Below are positions 1 through 11,648 of a stretch of DNA of 64,000 nucleotides, in pieces. Source of the DNA: Lactuca virosa (Eukaryota; Streptophyta; Magnoliopsida; Asterales; Asteraceae). The stretch spans positions 139,447,803 to 139,511,802 of the forward strand of contig CAKMRJ010005523.1 of the NCBI GenBank assembly GCA_928212115.1, given 5' to 3'. Positions within the stretch are counted from its first letter, which is position 1, and the number at the start of each line of letters is the position of its first letter. The position numbers and the translations under genes are program-made. The notes under the pieces were generated by a model. The model made no database searches. It saw only the letters and a program-made list of their open reading frames with translations, and was not told the origin of the DNA.

Positions 1-222
1 AATAACTTGATGAGTTTTTCTTTTTCCAGTCAGCAGAGTCCAAATGAAAGAGGTTTTATATCGTTCAAGAAAACCTTCTTGGAGCACAAGCGATGCCATA
101 GACGCCGATTCACCGGAGACGATAATTGAATCCAATTGCTTCCTCTTTCACAAAACCCTATATACATTTACCCTCTCTCTTCACATTTTCGCTCTCTAAA
201 ACCCTCGTTTTTTAATATCGCT
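1..222 (+). promoter_or_regulatory. Promoter-proximal and 5' UTR region of the PLAA-like gene
   Basis: This is the sequence upstream of the first ATG of the WD40 gene. A TATA-like stretch (ctatatacat, about 159-168) lies roughly 60 bp before the ATG, and CT-rich sequence of the kind common in plant 5' UTRs follows. The reading frame stays open upstream only from a TTG codon at 136, which I do not regard as the start because the protein family begins at the ATG at 223. The window edge cuts the upstream promoter. Confidence 0.45.
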
Positions 223-3200
223 ATGGATATCGACTTCTCTGAGTACCGGTTACGCTGTCAGCTTCGAGGTCATGAAGACGACGTACGTATCATCTATCTA
301 CTCCTTCATTGTAATTCATGCATACGGGGGTTTCCAGTAGATTAAGTTGCTAACGAGTTCAATTTTTTATTTTTTTTACTTTATGATCGGGTTCGTGCGA
401 TGGTTGGGAGAATGAAATTGGAATTTGAACCATCTTGTAGTTGATCTAGGTTTATTTTTTGATTTTTATGTAGATTTTGTTATCTCTATCGCATTCATCT
501 GATTGACATTCTGATTACTATACGGCAATTAGTATTTTAGATTCCTTTGGTTCTGAAATTAGCGATGAATTTTGAATTGTTTGTTTAATTGTTAGGTTCG
601 TGGTATATGTGTATGCGACAATGGTGGAATAGCAACTTCATCAAGAGACCGAACCATTAGGTTATGGTCTTTGGATCAGACTAACAATTCTTCTCACACT
701 TCATCAAAGATACTACTTGGGCATACTAGTTTTGTTGGACCACTAGCTTGGGTTCCCCCTAATGAACAGTTTCCAGAAGGGGCCCTTATATCTGGTGGAA
801 TGGACACCCTTGTTTTGGTATGGGATTTAGCAACAGGCGAGAAAGTTCAGACACTGAAAGGGCATAAAATGCAAGTGACAGGAGTCACTTTGGATGGATC
901 AGACATTATATCTGCATCTGTTGATTGGTTAGTTATTTGTTTTTGGAATTTTTGCTATATTCCCAATGAATTTTTTGCCTATCATAGTGCTTGATGTTGG
1001 TTTTCATTCTCTTTTACTTCATGAAAGTACACTAAGACGTTGGAAGGGAGAACATCAAGTTGAGGTTTGGGAAGCTCACAAGGCACCAATCCAAGCAATA
1101 AGGACATTACCTTCCGGAGAGCTTATTACAGGTTGAAATACATCTTGTTCATTATTTCACATTGTCTGATTTTATTTTATTTTATAAAAGAAGAATCTTT
1201 CTGATATAATTGTTATCCAGGTTCAAGTGACACAACTATAAAGCTTTGGAAGGGAAGCAAATGTACACATACCTTTTCTGGGCACTCAGGTATGTTTCTA
1301 TCTTTGTATTTGTTAAAGCGTGGGCAGCAAATGTTAGTGCATACACATATAAATAGATAAGTATTATATTGAAAGGTAAGTGCTTTCAGTGTATCTGTCT
1401 TTTTTCTTTCTTTGTGAATTGTGATCTCATCATACTTTATCCAGATGTGCCTCATCTATGGGCTTGTTTTACTTGAGGTAAAAGCTGGTAGAAATGAAAA
1501 TGATGTTTAACTAGAATTAAGATGAACAAATCACACATTTACACACGCTAGATTAGTTGAACACTCAGTCCGTCGTATTTATCTGAGAGAATTACAATTA
1601 TTTGTATTTGTATATAGGCATAGCAGTTAAGTCGGTTAACCTTTACTCCAATAATTGCTTGCCACGTGTTTTCAAGATACTGAGAATCTTTATGTGTTTG
1701 TCTTCTGACTTCCGATCTCTCTTCTTCAGAAAGCATATATGTATCTTAATACTTTTGATCTCAACATACATCACTTTTTGATTCAACAAGATGGTATACT
1801 GATGCATTTATTGTTTGGAAATGAATGTTATTTAATTTGCAGATACAGTGAGAGGTTTAGCCATAATGCCTGATTTGGGCATACTTTCTGCATCACATGA
1901 TGGGTAAGATTTCTCTTAAACACAATAGATTCTGATTTTTTTTTTATGATTTTCTTTTTTTAAATTTCGGGTCATCTTGGTTTTATAAACAGAACCATAA
2001 GATTATGGGCAGTGACTGGTGAGGTTTTATTGGAGATGGTTGGTCATACTGCTATTGTGTATGCTGTTGATGCTCATAAATCTGGGCTTGTGGTCAGTGG
2101 TAGTGAAGATGGATCAGCTAAAATATGGAAAGGTAATGAATATATATATCTTGTTCTTTCCATTATTGAATTTTAACTGTTTTGGAGTGTAGTTATTGAG
2201 AGTATGTGTTTTTGGGTTGTAGATGGAGTTTGTGTACAAAGCATAGAGCATCCTGGTTGTGTTTGGGATGTGAAATTCTTGGAAAATGGTGATATTGTGA
2301 CTGCATGTTCGGATGGGGTTGCACGTGTTTGGACTGCACATAAAAGTTTGATAGCTGAGACCCAAGAACTTGAGGGATATGCTTCTCTACTTTCGCATTA
2401 CAAGGGCAGCAGGTATCTTAACAATTTTGCCCTTTGTATCAGAAATATTATATAAGATTTTAATAGATTGTATCATTAAAGTTTTGATAATAAATCATAT
2501 CTTGATTTTGTTTTTGTTAGGAAGCGAGTTGGAGGGTTGAAATTGGAGGAATTACCTGGTCTAGAAGCTTTGCAGGTTCCAGGTACCATCAATATTAGGG
2601 CCACACCACATGAAACTATATATTTTTTTTATTGTTATTTGAGCATTCTATGATATTCAATTGTGTAGCAACTGTTTTAATTGGGGTTATTAATTATTGG
2701 GGGATTCAAAGTTGTCTTTGTCTATTTGATTAGCTTATCATTTTCTTCGTCTCATTAACTGTAATAATACTCTTTGGATTCATCTTTGAGATATATATCA
2801 TTCTTTTAACGATAACATCTTTGAGATTTGTTTGCAAATGCAATAATCTTGGAACAACGGCTCTTTAAAAGATTTGGGAAAAAAGTTTTTTTAATTCAAA
2901 AGCCCTTTGATCAGGTACCAAAGATGGACAGACAATTGTTGTGCGTGAGGGTGACAATGGTGTTGCATATGCATGGAATATGCAGAATCAAACATGGGAT
3001 AAGGTATTATTCTGAATGATGTTTAATGCACTAAATGATTTGATTCTAATCATCAATCAGGTGTGATGATATGTTGTTCTCATTAATTAGCATTTTCTTT
3101 TGCCTATTTCAGATAGGGGAAGTAATTGATGGGCCTGATGATGGCAATGGCATGAAGCGCCCGGTTCTTGATGGAGTACAATATGATTATGGTGAGCCTT

Positions 3201-6200
3201 TTGACTTTTGACTTTTTTTTTTTTTTTTTCCTACTGATACCACAAAAACTTGTAAATCAGTGTTTGATGTGGATATTGGAGACGGTGAACCTATTCGCAA
3301 ATTGCCATATAACAGATCAGGTAGTTTCTTTTTTTTATATCAAGATATGATTTGGTAACATAATGGATCATTATTAAGAAAAAAGATTAATTTGCAAAAA
3401 AGTTGCTTGTGTTTTCAATTTTGGTCTTCATTTCAAGGTTTCATGTTGATTTTGGTCCCTAGAAGCTTGAAATAAGGACGAAAGTTGATATGAAATCTTG
3501 AAATAGGGACTGAAATTGATATAAAACCTTGAAATCAGAAAGTCCTTCTTGGGATGAAGATGGATATATGTAAAGTTATTAGATAATAATTATTATTATT
3601 ATGGGCTAGTTAGTTAGGAATTGTTTCCTTGATCCGTTTTAATTAGGAAAATTGAAATATAGGCTTGTTACTTTTCGGAGTCCATTGTTGGACTCTGAAC
3701 AAGGACCAGAATTGAAAAATGTTCCAATTTTGAAGTAAAAATCAGGAAGCATTTTTGTAATTTACTTTACTGATAAGAAAAAGGGGTGTGGTTTTGTGTT
3801 TACAGACAATGCATATGACACAGCTGATAAGTGGCTTCTGAAAGAGAATCTGCCCCTCTCGTATCGCCAACAAGTGGTTGAGTTTATATTACAAAATTCA
3901 GGACAAAAAGATTTCATTCTTGATTCATCATTCCGTGATCCTTACACTGGTTGTAAGTACTACATATCCATCATCACAATCACATGACATGACATACTGT
4001 GATTGTGATCCAATACTAATAATTAATTATGTTGTTTTATTATTTATCTATCCATTTTAGATTTCTGATTATAACTTATATATGTTATGTCTCATTTTTC
4101 AGCCAGTGCTTATGTGCCAGGGCAGCCTTCCAGGTCTGGTGGTATGTTCTGTCATCTGTGCTGACTGTCTGTCTAATACTAATACTAATACTAATACTAA
4201 TACTAATACTAATAGAGGAGTTTCATTTTGCTCATTTTTTATATAATATGATGATGATGTTCTTTTTCCTGATCAATTTTGTTTGCAAATATTTGGAACA
4301 GCTGTATCAACCAAACCAACCTTCAAACACATTCCCAAGGTATGCTTAATCCATTATATTATATTTATATGCAAGATAACCATTTTCTTATGTTTGAGTA
4401 AACCTAATTTGGAAGCTTTTAGGAACTAATATCCATCATTTTCATGAATTAAAGTAAAAGTAACTCTACAAGTCCTTCCTTTTTCTTTTAATTTCTAAAA
4501 GGACACCCATTTGTGTCTAGATTAAGCTGAATCCCTAACACCAATTTTAGTGTGTGTGTGTTTGGCGTCAAGCCAAGGTTAGGGTTTTATAATAATAAAA
4601 TCTAGTCTTTATTACCAATATAGATATAGAAGCCTCCAGTTTATAGTTTGGCCCCTCCCCTCCATTGAACTCTTCTATCATTTCATTTCCCTCCCCTTTG
4701 ATTATTAATAATACCCAAAAACTTCCTGATGGTCTGTATAAATTCCACCGATTTCTCCACTTTATATAAAATGTAAGAAATACACATGCCAACTTTAATC
4801 CATTTAAATCTCATAAACCATCTCAAAACTTTTTTAAGGTTTGTTTATTTTATAAATTAGTTTTTTTTTTTTTAATAACTGACAATTGGCAATAACTCTT
4901 TACAGAAAGGAATGGTTGTTTTTGATGCTGCTCAATTTGATGGAATCCTTAAAAAGATTTCCGAATTCAACAATGCTTTAGGCTCTGACCCGGTAAGTAG
5001 TATCATTTTATTCTTTTCATTAGATTAGATTAGATGAAATCTTTAAATCTTTAGAGGCTTGGCTTTTTCTTCACTCTCTGTCTGTGTGACAAGCATCATA
5101 ACATTTTCCTATACACAAAATAGAAAGAAAAGATTATAAAGTTAGATTTTTTACACAAGTGCAAACTTTTATTCCCATTTTTGTATTTGTATTTTAGGAC
5201 CAACAGGGCTTATCACTCAGTGAGTCAGAAACATCAAGATTGAGTGGCATAGCTAAAACATTAAAGGACACATCACATTACCATATTAGTAAATTTTCAA
5301 ATGATGACATCAGCTTATTGTCAAAATTACTGAAATCATGGCCACTTTCCATGATGTTTCCAGGTCAGCATCTTTTGAATTACATATAATATAAGCATAT
5401 TATATTATTATTAATTAATTATTAACCACCTCTAAAACTTTTATACTATAACAAAATCATCAAATTGTTTTTGCAGTTATTGACATATTAAGGATGGTCA
5501 TTTTACATCCAGACGGATCATCTGTTCTGAAACGTGTTAGTGATGAAAATGGTATCTAATTATCTATACTAATTTCTCACTAATATATTAAACACACACA
5601 CACACACACACAAGGTTCTAGAATATGATTTGTTTTTTTAACTCTTCAGATATATTCTTGGATTTAATCAAGAAGGTTACAAATAATCCCCTTCCCCCAA
5701 ATCTTCTAACCAGTATACGTGCTGTAGTAAATCTTTTTAAGAACTCAAGTTTCCATCTATGGTTGCAAAACCATCGTGTTGAGGTATCATTTTTTTTTTT
5801 TCTCCTAATATTATTATGAAAAACACTACTGAATTCCATTTTGGTGAGGTTCTAGATTTTTGATGCATTTGCTAGTTGTTATTCATCTCCAAATAAGAAT
5901 GTCCAAATATCTTATTCTACATTGGTGCTCAAGTAAGTAAATTTGCCATTTGGATTTGGATTTTTTTTCTTTTTAATATGTTGAAAATTATGAAAAACGA
6001 ATGATCTTTTGTCTTGTTCCACTTGTTTTGAGCGTTACAGTTATGCTGTGCTATTGATTGAAAAGAAGGATGAAGAAGGTCAATCTCATGTTCTTTCAGC
6101 AGCTTTAGAGGTAACATACACATAAACCTTTTTTTTTTTTTAAATACTTAAATTAGAAAATAAACAAGGGTAAATTTGTAAAATGTTTTTTTTTTTTTTC

Positions 6201-6475
6201 CTACAGATTGCAGAAGGGGAGACTTTGGAAGTTGATGCGAAATACCGAGCACTAGTGGCTATTGGATCACTGGTATGTTAAATTTGAATGAGAGATTTAA
6301 ATGTATGTGTGTGTTTTATGGTATGGTGGTTTAATTACAGATGGTTGAGGGTGCTGTGAAGAAAATAGCAATGGACTTTGACGTTGGGAGTGTTGCCACA
6401 TCAGCAAAAGCATCAAAAGATTTGAAAGTTGCTCAAGTTGGAGCTGATATTGAAGCTGTAATAAAGCATGGTTGA
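223..6475 (+). CDS. PLAA/DOA1-like WD40-PFU-PUL protein (22 exons)
   Basis: Homologue of phospholipase A2-activating protein / yeast Doa1(Ufd3), a ubiquitin-binding Cdc48/p97 cofactor of cytosol and nucleus acting in ubiquitin turnover. Exons read by eye: 223-282, 596-927, 1028-1131, 1221-1289, 1843-1903, 1993-2132, 2223-2412, 2521-2582, 2915-3003, 3113-3191, 3261-3320, 3806-3952, 4103-4141, 4302-4339, 4906-4992, 5198-5363, 5477-5551, 5650-5783, 5856-5932, 6041-6110, 6207-6272, 6341-6475. They sum to 2280 nt, giving 759 aa with no frame conflict, and all introns are GT-AG. WD40 repeats fill about residues 10-300 (RTIRLWSL, LVLVWDL, TTIKLWKG, TIRLWAV, SAKIWK). A PFU domain follows at about 335-460, and a PUL armadillo-type domain at about 484-757 begins near FKHIPKKGMVVFDAAQFDGI. 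As far as I recall, the length equals that of the Arabidopsis homologue. No lesion is seen. Exon edges are inferred without transcripts. Confidence 0.93.
4167..4206. repeat. (TAATAC)n-type microsatellite in a PLAA intron
   Basis: About seven copies of the hexamer ctaata/taatac lie in the intron after exon 13. The intron is spliced out in the gene model, so the repeat should not affect the protein. Confidence 0.85.
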
Positions 6476-6830
6476 TTCTCTGGCTCTGGTAGTTATTATA
6501 ATTCTTTTCGTCATCTATTTATTCATATGTTTAATGATCACTCAACTTTTATACATTTAAAAAAAAACTGCTCATCTCTATATTGAAAAACCAACGAGGG
6601 TAAATTTATAAAAAGGTTAGGACTTAAGTCAAATATAGCTTAGCTTACCGCATTAAGTCAAAAAAATCAAGCATGTTAACGTATGGAGTCGATTGTTAAT
6701 TTTGATGACATTTTTTGCAGAGTTGATAGGAATTGCTGGGTGGAAAAGAAAAGAAAAAAAAAGTTTAAAGATGGTGAAACATTGAGGAGGCATTATTAAG
6801 GTGGTTTTTATATATAAAAGTAAAAAAGAA
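6476..6830 (+). other. 3' UTR of the PLAA-like gene, with a possible 3' UTR intron
   Basis: AT-rich sequence after the TGA. A donor-like gtagtt at about 6490 and a T-rich acceptor ending ttttttgcag at about 6720 suggest an intron in the 3' UTR. Sequence from about 6830 onward belongs to the duplicated tRNA-Phe unit described separately, so the transcript end is close to, or overlaps, the edge of that duplication. Confidence 0.4.
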
Positions 6831-6913
6831 TGGAATGGAATGATGTATTGGTGTATACTTTACTTGGGTATTATATCTGTTTTACTCTACTTTACTGATG
6901 GGGAATTCTTTTC

Positions 6914-7132
6914 GTGGAAGAAGAAAATTCAAAATTGTTGAAATTTTGTTTTTATGAATTTGTTCGGCATGCAAATAACATGTCATCTGGTAATTCATGC
7001 ATTGCCCAAGAAGTTGACAAATTCCTAGATAAATTGCATTTACAAAAGGAAGAGGAAGTTGATCAATTTGTTAGTGTAGTCAATAATAATTACATGTTAC
7101 ATTTCTTACCCAACCCCTCAAATCATAAATAA
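6914..7132 (+). other. Short ORF (72 codons) shared by units A and B, unrecognised
   Basis: An ORF whose central part (MSSGNSCIAQEVDKFLDKLH and the following acidic and lysine-rich residues) is nearly identical to one in unit B at about 9312-9520. I recognise no domain. The identity may only reflect recent duplication. No convincing promoter or splice structure is seen, though a TATA-like ctatatatag lies downstream at about 7282. It may be a relic exon or chance. Confidence 0.2.
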
Positions 7133-8069
7133 GTTTGGTTCTTTTAACCACAACACATTTCTCAACATTCTCGTGAGAAATAATTACCTTTTCCAAAAAG
7201 ACCTCAAATGCAACTTTAGACTATCCATATTATCCATGACATCTACGTTTGTTTATTTTGGTATCTCTTTGAGTCCTTAACTATATATAGTATTGCCATA
7301 TTTTTTAACTCTCTAATTCCATTTCAACAACTCACCCAACTACACACTCCAACAATTTCTTCACTCTTTTTCTATTGATTTGGGAGCAAGAGATTCCCCA
7401 AATTAACGCTCTCTTGAGATTGTAGGAAGGAGTCAAATTTAGAAGCAACTCACGCAACTACCTTTCTGGAAAAGGACGCTAGCTATAGGTTTACTAAACA
7501 AATGGTAGGAAAGGGATCTAGCTTGGATGTAGAAGATCGGCTGAAGATTAAAAAAGGATATGTATAATGATTGAGGCATAAGAGCGTAAAGAGGACCTTT
7601 TAATATCTCTATCACCCTTTGGAATACTTAAACACCATTCTTGTCTTACCACCTCTTCAATGAATTTGATATTAATTAAATAAATGAAAATAACTCAATG
7701 TCTAACGAGAAATCTATTGTAATTTTTAGCATGCATGCATTTCGTAGATCATTGGGATAAAGATTAACTTATGGAGAACACTGAACTTAAGTAAATTTTA
7801 TGTATTGCTTGGACCTTGAGCAACTAATGTCGGTTTATTATTGAATAAATAATAAAAAAGAACGATAACAAATAGCTAATTAAGGCCAAAAATGAGATTT
7901 TACATAGTTAGGAAATAAAATACTTGTAAAATTTCCAATAAACAACACAAATTTGGAAAATTCTCATTTATACTTCTTTTCTCTCTTTTTGTTTAATAAT
8001 TTGCTTTTTTTATATATCTAATCCGATTTCATTATCTAAATACCTTATTAATCTTGTACTGTCATGAAA

Positions 8070-8074
8070 GCGGG

Positions 8075-8117
<43 letters not shown>

Positions 8118-8142
8118 AGGTGTTCGATCCACCTTCACCGCA
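8070..8142 (+). tRNA. tRNA-Phe (GAA), copy 1
   Basis: A 73-nt cloverleaf with acceptor gcggggA/TcaccgC (one G-A mismatch, also present in known plant tRNA-Phe), D-arm GCTC/GAGC, anticodon stem TCAGA/TCTGA around loop CTGAAGA (anticodon GAA), T-arm AGGTG/CACCT with loop TTCGATC, and discriminator A. There is no intron and no encoded CCA. A run of ten Ts begins 8 nt downstream (8151-8160), a pol III terminator. Decodes UUC/UUU. Confidence 0.97.
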
Positions 8143-8150
8143 AATCGTTA

Positions 8151-8160
8151 TTTTTTTTTT
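8151..8160 (+). terminator. Pol III oligo-T terminator of tRNA-Phe copy 1
   Basis: An uninterrupted T run begins 8 nt after the discriminator base, as expected for RNA polymerase III termination. Copy 2 has a similar T-rich tract (TTTTTT at about 10345), and copy 3 has TTTTTT at about 14021. Confidence 0.7.
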
Positions 8161-8234
8161 ATTATATGAAAATTAAAAATCACTTGTTTAATTTGTTATT
8201 GAAGCTGTATTACAGATCAGATTTCCTATTTACA

Positions 8235-8253
8235 GATCACCTTCACCGCAAAC
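8235..8253 (+). other. Stray copy of the tRNA-Phe 3' end at a deletion junction
   Basis: The sequence gatcaccttcaccgcaaac repeats the T-arm/acceptor end of the tRNA about 100 bp upstream (gatccaccttcaccgcaaat, one base fewer). It lies exactly where unit A lacks about 600 bp relative to unit B. It is too short to be a tRNA gene. Confidence 0.65.
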
Positions 8254-8673
8254 CATTTTTATAGGCAGCAGTCTATGAACCTAAAGACATCATGTCATAG
8301 ACATGAATAATTTATGTGTTGGCTTAATTTCTCTTGTTTTAATAATCTCTCCGGTACATAAGACATGGAAATATTTTTTCTAAAAAACAAAAGATTAGTA
8401 AAAAGGTAGAAGAATTTTTCCAAAAACAAAAATCTCATAATTTTATGAAATAGTTCATGACTTCGGACTAAGAGATTTTTGAAGATACAATGTTCATGAT
8501 TTTTTAGGGTGCAAAAAATAATTAAGTACATATTTTTGTTTATGCAAAACGATTTTAAATGAGGAATTTCTTCATAGATTTACAAGATACAATGCATTCT
8601 CAATTTCTAACATGTTTATTGGGGAAAGGAAACAAATGATTTTCGAATGGCATGGAATGGAATGATGTATTGA

Positions 8674-8988
8674 TAGACCTGTCAATGGGGCGAGTTTGGC
8701 GTGAATCACCATTGATCCAAACCCGTTTAAAAAAATAAAAACATGACCCACCCCGCTCCAATAACCCTCAGGGTCTTGAATAGTTTAATCCATACCCGTA
8801 TCCACCGAATCAACGAATACCCGACCCTTTTATAATATTAAATTTTTGTAATTTTTATGTGTTCCACAAAGTAATATTTCTCAAAAGAATAAAATGTCTA
8901 CTTAAACAAAATGTACATTAATTAATACTCATAGTCCAATACAATAAAAATCACATTTTACTTAGACATCAAGTTGTATATTTTGTTG

Positions 8989-9040
<52 letters not shown>

Positions 9041-9218
9041 TGGGACGGGTCATAAGTGGAGCGAATCGACCATGATCCATACCCGACCCATTTGCTAAAA
9101 GGTTAAACGGGTATGGATCGTAAACGGATAAACGAATCAAAAATTAAAATCCAAATCCGTTAAATTCTTACGGGTTTGGAGCGAATCAGGGTCAAAACCA
9201 GCCCCATTGACAGGTCTA
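8674..9218. mobile_element. hAT-like non-autonomous element (MITE, 545 bp)
   Basis: Terminal inverted repeats start TAGACCTGTCAATGGGGC and end GCCCCATTGACAGGTCTA. They are flanked by the 8-bp direct repeat TGTATTGA (8666-8673 and 9219-9226), the length typical of hAT insertions. Subterminal sequence is rich in copies of gacccg/cgggtc-type motifs. There is no transposase ORF. The homologous place in unit A (about 6843-6860) has a single uninterrupted copy of the target, a paralogous empty site. It contains an (AT)n run. Confidence 0.88.
8990..9036. repeat. (AT)n microsatellite inside the hAT-like MITE
   Basis: About 23 uninterrupted AT dinucleotides in the centre of the element. Confidence 0.9.
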
Positions 9219-10270
9219 TGTATTGATGTATACTTACCTGGGGAATTCTTTGGTAGTAGAAGAACGTTGTTGAAATTTTGTTTTTATGAATTTGCTTGGC
9301 ATGAAGATAACATGTCATCTGGTAACTCATGCATTGCCCAAGAAGTTGACAAATTCCTAGATAAATTGCATTTACAAAAGGAAGAGGAAGTTGATCAATT
9401 TGTTAGTGTGGTCAATAATAATTACATGTTACATTTCTTATCCAAGCCCTCAAATCATAAGTTTGATTCTTTTAACCACAAGACATTTCTCAACATTCTC
9501 ATGAGAAATAATTACCTTTTCCTAGAAGACCTCAAATGTCCGGGTGGCACATCTTTTAACTCTATAAAACTCCTCTAATTCCATTTCAACAACTCACCCA
9601 ACAACATACTCCAACAATTTCTTCACTCTTTTTCTATTGATTTGGGAGAGACTCGCCAAATTAACGCTCTGTTGAGATTCAAATTTAGAAGCATGAATGT
9701 ATTCATTAAATTGCTGATAAGAAGTGGAACATGTGAGTTTTATTTTTTTACTTTTCTAGAAATGTACGCTAGCTGTGTGTTTATTAAACAAATGGTAGGG
9801 AAGGGTTCTAGCTTGGATGTAGAGGATTGGATTGGCTGAAGATTAAAAAAGGATTCGTATTCATGATTGTCGATTGAGGCATAAGAGTGTAAAGACGACC
9901 TTTTCACATCTCTATGACCCTAACCATTCTTGTCTTACAACCTTGTATTTTAGCATGCATGCATTTCGTAGATGATTGGGATAAAGATTGATTGAATCTA
10001 CATGCTCCATGACCTTGAACGACTAATGTCGGTCCATTATTGGATAAAGGATAGAAAAGAATGATAAAAATGAGTTAATTAAGGCCAAATATGAGATTTT
10101 ACATAGTAACTAAAATACTTTCAAAATTTTCCAATAAACAACAGAAACTGCAAAACTCTCATTTATGCTTCTTTTCTCTTTTTTCTTTAATATTTTGTTT
10201 TAACTTTTTTTATCAGATCCAATTTTACTGTATAAATAGCTTATTGATCTAGTATTGACAAGATGGCGGG

Positions 10271-10313
<43 letters not shown>

Positions 10314-11395
10314 AGGTGTTCGATCCACCTTCACCGCAAATCATTTTTTTCATTATTATATGAAAATTAAAAATCACTTGTTTTATTTGTGATTGAAGCT
10401 ATATTACAGCTCAGATTTCCTATTTCATATCTCCTTAGCACTATATTATTTGCTCGATCAAAGCCCTCCTAACTTCTAAAAAATTTATGCCTGTTATCTA
10501 ATTGTGGTTATGGTTGTTTATTATTATTATTATTATTTTTTATCATGCGATTTTGGTGCAATTTGTGGGAGTTGTTTATTTAGGGCTTGATTGAATCATG
10601 CATTCGACTTTAACAGGGGTGTTTGTGATCGAGTTTGAGTTTCAAAACAACTTGTTAGGTTTTTCCCATATAATAAGACAAACAAGTGTATTTGACAACT
10701 TCAAATGTCTTTTTAAAGCTTCTTTTTGACACCAGTAAGAACCAGATTTTGAGAAATCACTTCTTTGTTAAGATCAAGAATCGATAAACAAATCATAAAT
10801 ATGTGATGAAAATAAAGAAATGATTACAGTGACCGGCTCGATCAATCTGTAGACCAACAAAGGAGAAAGATATTTATTAGACTTGTAGAAATACAACCCA
10901 GGTCCATAGCATATATAAAAGAAAAAAAATAAAAATCTGAATTTTTAAATGAGACCAACTATATATTTTTATAGAAAAATGACATAAAATATATAGCGGG
11001 ATCCATTTTTATAGATGACAGTTGATTAGCCTAAAGGCATCTTCATTTCTCTTGTTTTGATAATCTCTCGAGCACACGAAATGAAAATATTATTGCCAAA
11101 AAAACAAAAGATTAGTAAAAAGGCTCAAGGGTTTTTTTACTAAAAAGCTCATAATTTACGAAATAGTTCATGATTTCAGACTAAAAGATTTTCGAAGATT
11201 TTCTTAACTTGTTCTAGGTTTTTGAAGATACAATGTTAACGATTTTGAGGGTGCAAAAAATAATAATAACATATTTTCATTTATGCAAAATGATTTTAAA
11301 GGAGGAATTTCTTCACAAAATTTGAAGATACAATGCATTCTCAATTTCTAACTTGTTCATCGAGAAAAGGAAACACAATGATTTTCGAATGGAAA
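9219..11395 (+). repeat. tRNA-Phe duplication unit B (remainder after the MITE)
   Basis: Colinear with unit A. It starts just after the MITE target duplication and ends at ATGATTTTCGAATGG (about 11380-11395), the same end as unit A at about 8650. It includes a second copy of the short ORF (central part about 9312-9520) and tRNA-Phe copy 2. It keeps the about 600 bp 3' segment lost from A, parts of which (for example TTTTGAGAAATCA) recur in unit C. Confidence 0.8.
10266..10338 (+). tRNA. tRNA-Phe (GAA), copy 2
   Basis: Identical to copy 1 over all 73 nt, with anticodon GAA in loop CTGAAGA. A TATAAATAG box at 10231-10239 lies about 30 bp upstream and a CAA at about 10258-10260, both features of plant nuclear tRNA genes. 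T-rich sequence (ttttttcatt) follows. Confidence 0.97.
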
Positions 11396-11648
11396 TTTTG
11401 AAGCCGTGTAAAAATTTTGAAAACAACATCACCTTAAATAGAGGGAACCATTTGGAAAGAAAAAAAACTTAATTTCGAAAATGAGTACTAAAATATTAGG
11501 CTTAGTATATTCATAAAATACAATACATTTTCAAACATATATATTTCCACGAACATGGTCATATGCTAATATTTTCTTAAAAAAATGGTTATTATGTGAG
11601 ACAACTTTTTTTGGTTGTGATTATCGAGGTATGTATCTCTTAGAAATA

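Larger units (their letters stand above)
6830..8650 (+). repeat. tRNA-Phe duplication unit A
   Basis: First of three related units. Unit A matches unit B in order: a motif rich in ggaatgg, a short ORF, a CAACTCACCCAAC stretch, a TAGCATGCATGCATTTCGTAG stretch, the tRNA gene, and a tail ending ATGATTTTCGAATGG. Unit A lacks about 600 bp that unit B carries 3' of the tRNA (B about 10410-11000). It also lacks the hAT-like insertion at the start of B, so it keeps the empty site. Confidence 0.8.

Noticed and set aside
136..222. In-frame N-terminal extension of the PLAA-like protein
   Set aside because: It depends on a TTG start. The ATG at 223 gives the family N-terminus MDIDFSEYRL and the expected 759 aa.
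4029..4349. 106-codon ORF in the PLAA gene
   Set aside because: It runs across introns and a (TAATAC)n repeat. It overlaps exons 13 and 14, which are better explained in the gene model.
8235..8253. Possible fourth tRNA-Phe gene
   Set aside because: Only 19 bp of the 3' end are present. D-arm and anticodon arm are missing.
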